The translations under genes were made by a program, and so were the position numbers. Source: Hirsutella rhossiliensis (Eukaryota; Ascomycota; Sordariomycetes; Hypocreales; Ophiocordycipitaceae). Taken from it: DNA of 64,000 nt. The notes beneath the pieces are model-generated. The model was not told where the DNA came from. It saw nothing but the letters and a program-made list of their open reading frames with translations, and ran no database searches. The DNA lies in assembly GCF_020360975.1 (NCBI RefSeq), contig NW_025408670.1, positions 6,572,001 through 6,636,000 on the forward strand, given 5' to 3'. This document shows, in pieces, positions 57,349 to 64,000 of this stretch. Position 1 is the first letter of the stretch, and the number at the start of each line of letters is the position of its first letter.

Positions 57349-59406
57349 ATGATGACGAGCAGACACGCTCCGCCGTTCAACTTGTTAGTTTTCATGACAG
57401 CGGCAGATTTGTAATAGGCGTCAAGGCACACTGCGTATAGGATTAGCTTATAATGGCACCAAAGCGGACTCAAATTTACTCATTTGCATGACTTGGGGGC
57501 AAGTTCGTTTAGGCATCAAAGCTGGGCGCGAGAAAGAGCGAGAGGTTCGCGGTCCGTGACTGGTCGGCAGCCTGGAACTGCGCCCCGGGATGAGGACGAG
57601 GAAGAAGGGGAAACTCGTCATCAAAAAGGTCGGGACTACGGCATGTCAGATCCGACAATGGACACGATGTGCAGGCCACTGAAATATGTGTGCGGTGTGT
57701 AATCACTGCATGGCATGTTTGCTGCGGCCTCGGCTTCGGGCCTCTTATTGTTTTGCGCGGCTCGGCTAGCCGGCACCGTCGGTCTCGCGTACGGGTTAAA
57801 CGGGTCTGACCATTGTCTCTCTTCTCTTCTTGTTCCTTTTTCTCCAACGCTTAACAGCGGCAATGAGATGCGAGTTGGCAGCTCCGCCCCCGCGAAGGCA
57901 AGGAGCTCGACCGGACACGGGGCTCAGCCACATGTGTCGCCTCGCCTTGGCTTGGCCAAGTCTGGCCCTTTGCATTCGCGGGAGTCGGTAATTAATGACG
58001 GCTTGGCGTGGTGGACTGGGGACGCGAGGGCACAGGTTTGTCCGTGGGCGTGTGTGGCTTCTCGCCTTCCGGGACTGGATCAGCCTTGTCCTCTTTGTCT
58101 TGGTTTAACGGGTAATTACTGTAATGAACTGAACTCTGTGGGTTCCCGTGAGACACGGCGGTGACGGGTGACGGGTGACGGGTGACGGGTGTTGGGGACT
58201 GCTCGAGCTGCCGGGGGCGCATTTGCACATGCAACTGACGCTGTAGGTGACGGGATCTGCAAGCGAGGCTTGGCCGGGCGAGAGCATGCCGCCATTCAAG
58301 GGTGGTGAGTGGTGGCCGGGACACGGGCCGTGGGGGCAGCTCACGGTGTCACACATAAGAGGCTACATGCATCTGTGCTGTATTCGCAATACATCTGTAT
58401 GTAGACGCGGAGACGCAGGCAGACAACAGGCACATGCATAAGTACATACAGCGCAGGGCTACAGGGCTCAGACGCCGGGCTGGGGCTGACGGTAGAAAGG
58501 GCCGCCGGCGCAACGGCCATGGGCAAAGTCCCGGGACTCGTTTCTTGGGTCCTTGTTCGGCTGCAGCCCCGGATGGTGATGCTGCGGCCCTCACATCATC
58601 TTGGCCGCCACGCCAAGCCAAGGCTCTCCTCCTTCCAAATATATCTATATCTCAGCAGTTAACGAGGCGATGCACGCGTGTGAGTCGTACTCTTTGTGTT
58701 TGTGTCCCGTTCCGGATTGCCGAGGAAGAAGGGACTCGTCGGTATCCAACGCCAAATGCACGCTTGACTTGACAAATTTGTCAAGCCTCCCGGGCATTTT
58801 CTATTTTGGCTCTGGTCATTTCCTTTTCCTCGTTGGTGCTCGACGCGTTCATGTATCATCCCGGCCCGGGGTTTGGATTCCCGCCAACTACCTAAACCCA
58901 TCTTCATTAATGCGCCCCACCGACGCCTTGCCAAGACGCCAATTGAGAGAACAAACATTTGTCTATTTCTCTCCGTTTCATCCTGTCTATTTCTCTCCTC
59001 TTCATCCGCCTGTCCCCTCTCGCCCTTTCTCTCGCTCTCGTCCCCTTAACCCGCGCCTCGCCCCGTCTCTTCCGCCGTGTCATCTCGTCGCCGAGTACTC
59101 CGTATCCGTATAGGGAAGGGGAACCTTGTCTGTTGCTCCTGCGTGTCTAGGCTGTCTGTTTGCGTGGGGTCTCTGTCTCGCGCGCGCGCTCTGCCGGCTT
59201 TTCCAATGCTTGGCGTTGTCGTCCGTTGTGTTAAACTTTGACGCTTTCCCCCCTTCTGAAACGACGATTGCCAACCACCGCCTCTTCCTTGCGCTGCCCA
59301 GTCCTCTCTTTTTTCCCTTCCCTTTTCTTTTCTTTTTCCTCCTCTTCTTCTTTTCTACTTCCTCTCCGCTGTCCTTGACACCCCCACCTCCCCATCGCGC
59401 GCAGGA
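57349..59406. other. Intergenic, kinase 3' flank and phospholipase B promoter
   Basis: 2.06 kb without a supported gene. It contains a 7-bp tandem repeat (GTGACGG, four copies) at 58161-58188 and a long C/T-rich tract at about 59291-59400 ending at the phospholipase start, typical of a strongly expressed fungal gene. Frames on both strands are short or low-complexity. Confidence 0.45.
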
Positions 59407-61558
59407 ATGGCCCTCGTCAAGTCCTTGGCCCTCGCCTTGCTGGCCTCTACGGCGGCATCAACAGGCCAATGGCGTGATGCAGGTACGAAACCCCCCTAGG
59501 CGCTCGCCGTACTTGGAACAAGTACAGTGCCCTTCAGCGCCTGTGTGCACCCTGGCTGACGTCACCGCCGTCCCCAAGACACTGTCGCCATTCCGCATTC
59601 CTCCCCCGACTCCTTCTCCGCCCCGGCAGCCCGCCGCGACAACGACGACACCCCCCTCGACCGGAGAGCAACCGACCGCTCCCCCCGCCGCTACATCCCC
59701 TCGTCCGTCGACTGCCCCAAGCAGCGCCCCTCGATCCGCAACGGCTCCTCGCTGTCGCCTCAGGAACAGGAATGGCTGCCGCGCCGCCGCAACGAGACCG
59801 TCCCCCACATCCGCGCCCTGCTGAAGCGCATCGCCATCCCCGACTTCGACAGCGACCGCTACCTGCGCAATGCCGAGTCCGACCCCACCGCCCTGCCCAA
59901 CATTGGCCTCGCTGTCTCGGGCGGCGGCTACCGCGCCATGCTCAACGGTGCCGGTGTCCTCGCCGCCTGGGACAGCCGCTCCGACGGCAGCGATGCAAAG
60001 GGTAACCTAGGCGGCCTGCTGCAGAGCGCCACCTACCTCTCGGGCCTCTCGGGCGGCGGCTGGCTTGTCGGCAGCATCTACACAAACAACTTCACCTCGG
60101 TCATGGACGCTGTCAACTCGCCCAACATTTGGCAGTTTGAGCACTCCATTCTCCAGGGTAGGCCATACACACGGCAACTCGACTGCCAAACGAAAAAGCT
60201 GACTCGCCTTCGCAGGCCCCGTCCAGTACAGCCTCTTGCAGTACTACAAAAACATCCTCGACGACGTCGAGGGCAAGAAAGATGCAAACTACGACACCTC
60301 CATCACCGACTACTGGGGCCGCATGCTCTCGTACCAGCTCGTCAGCACCCCCGACGGCGGGCCCGGCTTCACCTTTTCCTCCATCGCCGACGACCCGGAC
60401 TTCTCCTCGGCCAAGACGCCCCTGCCCTTTATCATCGCCGACGGCCGCGCCCCTGGCGAGAACCCCATCTACAAGAACACGACCATTTTCGAGTTCTCGC
60501 CCTGGGAGCTCGGCTCTTCCGACTTGTCGCTCAACGGCTTCGTGCCCCTCCGCTACGTCGGCTCCAAGTTTGACGGCGGCAAGCTGCCCGACGCCGAGAA
60601 GTGCATCAACGGCTTCGACAACGTCGGCTTCGTCATGGGTACTTCGAGCTCCCTCTTCAACAAGGTGGTCCTCTACCTCAAGGACAAGAATAGCAGCTAC
60701 GTGCCCCAGGACGTGCCCAGCTTCATCGTCGACGCCCTCACCTCGGTCCTCGGCGCCCTCGGCGACAGCAACAACGACATTGCCGACTGGACCCCCAACC
60801 CCTTCAAGGGCTGGAACCGCGGCCGCAACCTTGGCGTAGACTCGGACCGCCTCACCCTCGTCGACGGCGGCGAGGACGACCAGAACATCCCCTACCACCC
60901 GCACCTCGTCCGCGACCGCTCCGTCGACGTCGTCTTCTCCGTCGACTCGTCGGCCGACACCGACTCGGGCTGGCCCGACGGCGCCTCGGCCATGTCCACC
61001 TACCGCCGCTCCCTCGAGACAAACATCACCGCCCCGACCTCGGCCTTTCCCGTCGTCCCCGGCAAGGACACCTTCCTCAACCTCGGCCTCAACACCCGCC
61101 CCGCCTTCTTCGGCTGCAACGCCTCAAACTCGTCGTCGCCCGCGCCCCCGCTCGTCGTCTACCTGCCAAACTACCCCTACGTCTACGCCTCCAACATCTC
61201 CACCTTTCAAATGTCCATCTCGTCGCCCGAGCGCGACGCCCTGGTCCACAACGGCTGGGCCCTCGCCACCCAGCTCAACGCCACCCGCGACCCGGACTGG
61301 CCCGTCTGCGTCGGCTGCGCCATGCTCGCCCGCAGCTTCGACCGCACAAACACGTCCGTCCCCGCAAAGTGCCGCCAGTGCTTCGACAAGTACTGCTGGG
61401 ACGGCCGCATCGACGAGGCCACTCCCCAGCCCTACCGGCCCCAGTTTGTCGGCACCCCCATCAAGGTCGAGAGCGCCGGCTCCGTCGCGGGCCCGTCGAC
61501 TCTCGCGACGACGGTCCTCATGGCCATTGGCGCAGCGGCGCTGGCCTTGGCGCTGTAG
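59407..61558 (+). CDS. Phospholipase B / lysophospholipase, GPI-anchored
   Basis: Cleaves acyl chains from phospholipids and lysophospholipids at the cell surface. Three exons (59407-59482, 59630-60157 and 60216-61558) give 648 aa. Residues 1-19 are a signal peptide (MALVKSLALALLASTAAST). A basic Arg-rich stretch follows (RRYIPSSVDCPKQRP), where mature fungal enzymes begin. The cPLA2/PLB catalytic domain shows LAVSGGGYRAMLNGAGVLAA (oxyanion and Arg region) and YLSGLSGGGWLVGS, whose Ser is the nucleophile. LTLVDGGEDDQNIPYHP carries the catalytic Asp. A Cys-rich C-terminus (VCVGCAM, CRQCFDKYCWDG) precedes a hydrophobic tail (ATTVLMAIGAAALALAL) that looks like a GPI-attachment signal. Over ten N-x-S/T sites are present. 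The first intron's acceptor at 59629 is chosen by frame; the other intron has a clear branch site. Confidence 0.93.
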
Positions 61559-62010
61559 CCTGGGATCCCGCATCATGGGTAATGACGATTTGGACAATTT
61601 TAATACATCTTGGCATGTACCTGTATATAAGCGTTCCGGGATCTGGGTAGAGAAAAGGCGTCTTCATATTCCCCTTCACCTAGCCCTCTCACAGGCGGAT
61701 TCCCGTCTGAAGGTGCAAAGGAGAAGAAACCGCGGCCAGACGAAAAGTTTCAGCAGACAGGGTATAGATGAAGTGGGCATTATGGGTAGTAGTGTACAGT
61801 CTGCAAGCAAGAGCACATGAGAATTCTGCCATTGCGCCACCAGGCATCAGCCGCCCTGTTTTCCCAGCCCATGCGACAGGGTCACAAGCTTGCATCGAAC
61901 CCGCAAAGGACGTTGAAGCCGAGGCGAGCGGATGCGGGTCTCCTTCGTCGTCCAAGCTCTCCGCCGACTCTGAAGCGGCCCGCCCCCTATGCTCTCTTTC
62001 CCCCGATCCA
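61559..62010. other. Intergenic between convergent phospholipase B and membrane-protein genes
   Basis: 452 bp of 3' flanks. Frames on both strands are antisense or out-of-frame extensions of the neighbours. No RNA gene or repeat seen. Confidence 0.4.
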
Positions 62011-63893
62011 TCACACGGTCTGGGCTCTGTCCCCCGAGCTCTCGCCGCCGTCAGACCCCATTTCATGCCGGCACGGTACCGGGTCCATGTACGTGTGCGC
62101 GCGGACGAGCGCATCCGTGTCGTATTCGTAAAAGTCGTTGAGCATATTGTCAATCTCCATCGCAATACCCAGGGTCCACCCGTATGTGTTGGTGCCCTTG
62201 CCAAAAGGATCCCACATCATCCACATCTCGGCGAGGACCGTCGTCAGCATACTGCTCATGAGGGACAAGACGGCCATGGGCACCATGGCATTCAACGTCG
62301 GAAGGTTGATGCCCGTCGAACCGTCGGGGGCCCAGTCCACAATCCAGTCACACCTCTGAATGGGGCTGTACAAGGCAATGAGCCAGCCGGCCACCGAGAC
62401 GGAATGGAGAAAGACAACCGGAAGGACGTCGGTGAGGGAGAAGATGCCGCATTCTCGTCCGGCCAGACTCAGCATGTCGATATTTTCTCCTAGGCATTGG
62501 CAGTCAGTGCCGGAACAGAAGGAGCCCCTTCGGCACACTTACGGATGATGGGCGTCCTTCGATCGTCGACATTTCTCAGGTCCACGAGGTTTTCAAAATG
62601 ATTGCGAAGGTTGAAGATGATATGCTGAGACGTCAAGGATGCCGCCTTTGTCCTCATTGTCTGTCGACTGTATTCGAGCTGAAGCTGGAGAGAGAAGATT
62701 TCGAAAAAGTACTCGACCGTGGCAAACTGATGATGGCCGCGGTTAGTGCGAGCCCACGGCTTGCTCTCGTAGCACTGAGACGCCAAGTTGCTGTCTTGAC
62801 CGCTTCTGAGCTGCTTCAATGCCCTCGCCACGTCTTGACAGTACCTCGTGATGGCGGGCTCGCAGGTGTTTCCTCGTATCTGCTCAAGAAGAGCGACAGG
62901 ATAGGCGGTAAGCAGGGCGAGGCACTCGCTAGACAATCTAGTCAGCGGCAAGACATGTCAAATCGGTTTCGGGCCACGGACTAGATGAGAAGTTGCATCT
63001 CTTCCTTATTGCGACCCATCTCGCTGGTGGCGGCCGTCGTCTTGGTGAAAGAGTAGGCCAGCGTGACGGCTGTCTGCCGTACTCTCTCCATCCGCTCCCG
63101 CGCGGCCCTAACCCTGGCCATGTTGTCAGAAAGATGAGGCCCCGGCCGCCATACGGTATCGTACGTACCCGTAAAGCCCCTGTGCGAGCAGGAAACAAGC
63201 ACCCGTTGTGATGAGGGTTTCTGCCCAGAGCTTGACGAGTGTATTGTCCACTTCCGGCTTGCGGAACGAATCGTCCATTCTCGGCTCAGGCCTTCCAACT
63301 GCCCCCCTACAATACAGTCCCTTGCTCTCGAGCTGACGATGAAACAGGGAAATCAAGAAGCAGAGCATGAAGAAGCCGAGAAACCGTCGAAGAAACGCAT
63401 AGATGAGGCTCGGGGGGCGTATTTGGTAGCCTATAGCGTCGCAAGCGGCGGGATTGCGGGCTTTGTGCTCCAAGTTTGACCCAAACAAGGTCCAGGGGAG
63501 CCATGGAAAGGGCCTGTTGTCGGCACCATAGGTCCATGGGCCGCAGCCAGTGCCCGTCTCGAAAGCCAGGGCGTCCTGCTGCCAGGTCGGGATGCCTGGC
63601 GAGTAGCCCATGAAGGATGCATATTCGGCAGACGAGCGACTGTCGTCGGTGCGAGAGCTCCGAGGGGAGGTGGGTCGCGGCTTTGACGTGTCCTGCCACG
63701 ACGATCTCGCGAAGGTGCGATCTTGGGAGGGGCCGGCTCGACTCTGGCGCTTTGCGGTGCGGCCGTGCAAGGTGTCGCCTGGGACGCGAAGGGCAGCAGG
63801 TCCTGACGAGACCATGGAAACAACACGGTTGCCCACTTCTGCCGTGGATCCGGGGCCGCCATAGCCAAGCCCTTGGGGCTGTTGAGGCTCCAT
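62011..63893 (-). CDS. Uncharacterised multi-pass membrane protein
   Basis: I do not recognise this family with confidence. Minus-strand model: exon 1 63893-63169, exon 2 63113-about 63000, exon 3 about 62945-62543, exon 4 62489-62011. Introns 63168-63114 and 62542-62490 have good donors (GTACGT, GTAAGT) and matching phases. The junction of exons 2 and 3 is unresolved because exon 2 runs into TAG at about 62986 and no GT donor fits. About 150 Ser/Arg-rich residues lead to a helix at AFLRRFLGFFMLCFLISLF, another at TTGACFLLAQGLYGYV, then a middle amphipathic part (HHQFATVEYFFEIFSLQLQ). The last part has helices at LPVVFLHSVSVAGWLIALY and MVPMAVLSLMSSMLTTVLAE. It ends with WDPFGKGTNTYGWTLGIAME. 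The PFG box after helices loosely recalls bestrophin-type channels; this is a weak resemblance. Confidence 0.6.
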
Positions 63894-64000
63894 CTGGAGG
63901 CGTTTTTCGATGTCTGCTCGTTTCTTGGTTGCGCAGCGCAGGGGCACGGGCGAGGGTGGGCGAGCTGGCGAAAGCCGCCGCCGGCAAAGGTGGCGATGGT

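Noticed and set aside
58161..58188. GTGACGG tandem repeat as a possible CRISPR-like or regulatory array
   Set aside because: Units are contiguous with no spacers; a plain short tandem repeat. No CRISPR array is expected in a fungus and none was seen.

Overview
This window is nuclear DNA of a filamentous ascomycete (Pezizomycotina). Genes have short introns of about 50-150 nt with GT-AG ends and CTRAY-type branch sites, pyrimidine-rich leaders and high GC. The protein set includes a kinesin-14, a Dal5-type transporter, a GPI-tailed phospholipase B and a Pos5-type NAD(H) kinase. The transposon block carries the signature of repeat-induced point mutation (RIP). Sordariomycetes, probably Hypocreales, is my inference from general gene style only.

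Left gene block (1-7579): the 5' end of a LOA1/VPS66-type acyltransferase (minus), a kinesin-14 (plus), an unrecognised 275-aa protein (plus) and an HhH-GPD DNA glycosylase/AP-lyase (minus).

Transposon block (7586-41938, 34.35 kb): one composite insertion bounded by 78-bp terminal inverted repeats and a 6-bp target duplication (GCCCTA). Inside lie a copia element with two 482-bp LTRs and a chromodomain Ty3/gypsy element (copy A). Copy A is itself split by a second, oppositely oriented copy (B) with a clean 5-bp duplication. There is also a 3'-truncated Tad/I-like LINE, a GC-rich Helitron-like element, and AT-rich sequence of the host element with no transposase I can recognise. Except for the Helitron-like island, CpA and TpG are almost absent. 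This removes ATG codons and creates TAA/TAG stops.

Right gene block (41945-64000): a secreted GMC oxidoreductase, a cytochrome P450 with an 11-nt microexon, a Dal5-type MFS transporter (minus), an intron-bearing tRNA probably for Cys, an ER lysophospholipid acyltransferase (minus), a mitochondrial NAD(H) kinase, a GPI-anchored phospholipase B and an unrecognised membrane protein (minus). GMC oxidase, P450 and transporter are neighbours and could form a small metabolic cluster, but no backbone synthase is present. The other genes look like ordinary housekeeping loci.

The most interesting material is the composite element: its architecture, the sharply bounded un-RIPed Helitron-like island, and an antisense transcription-unit-like ORF kept in both chromovirus copies.
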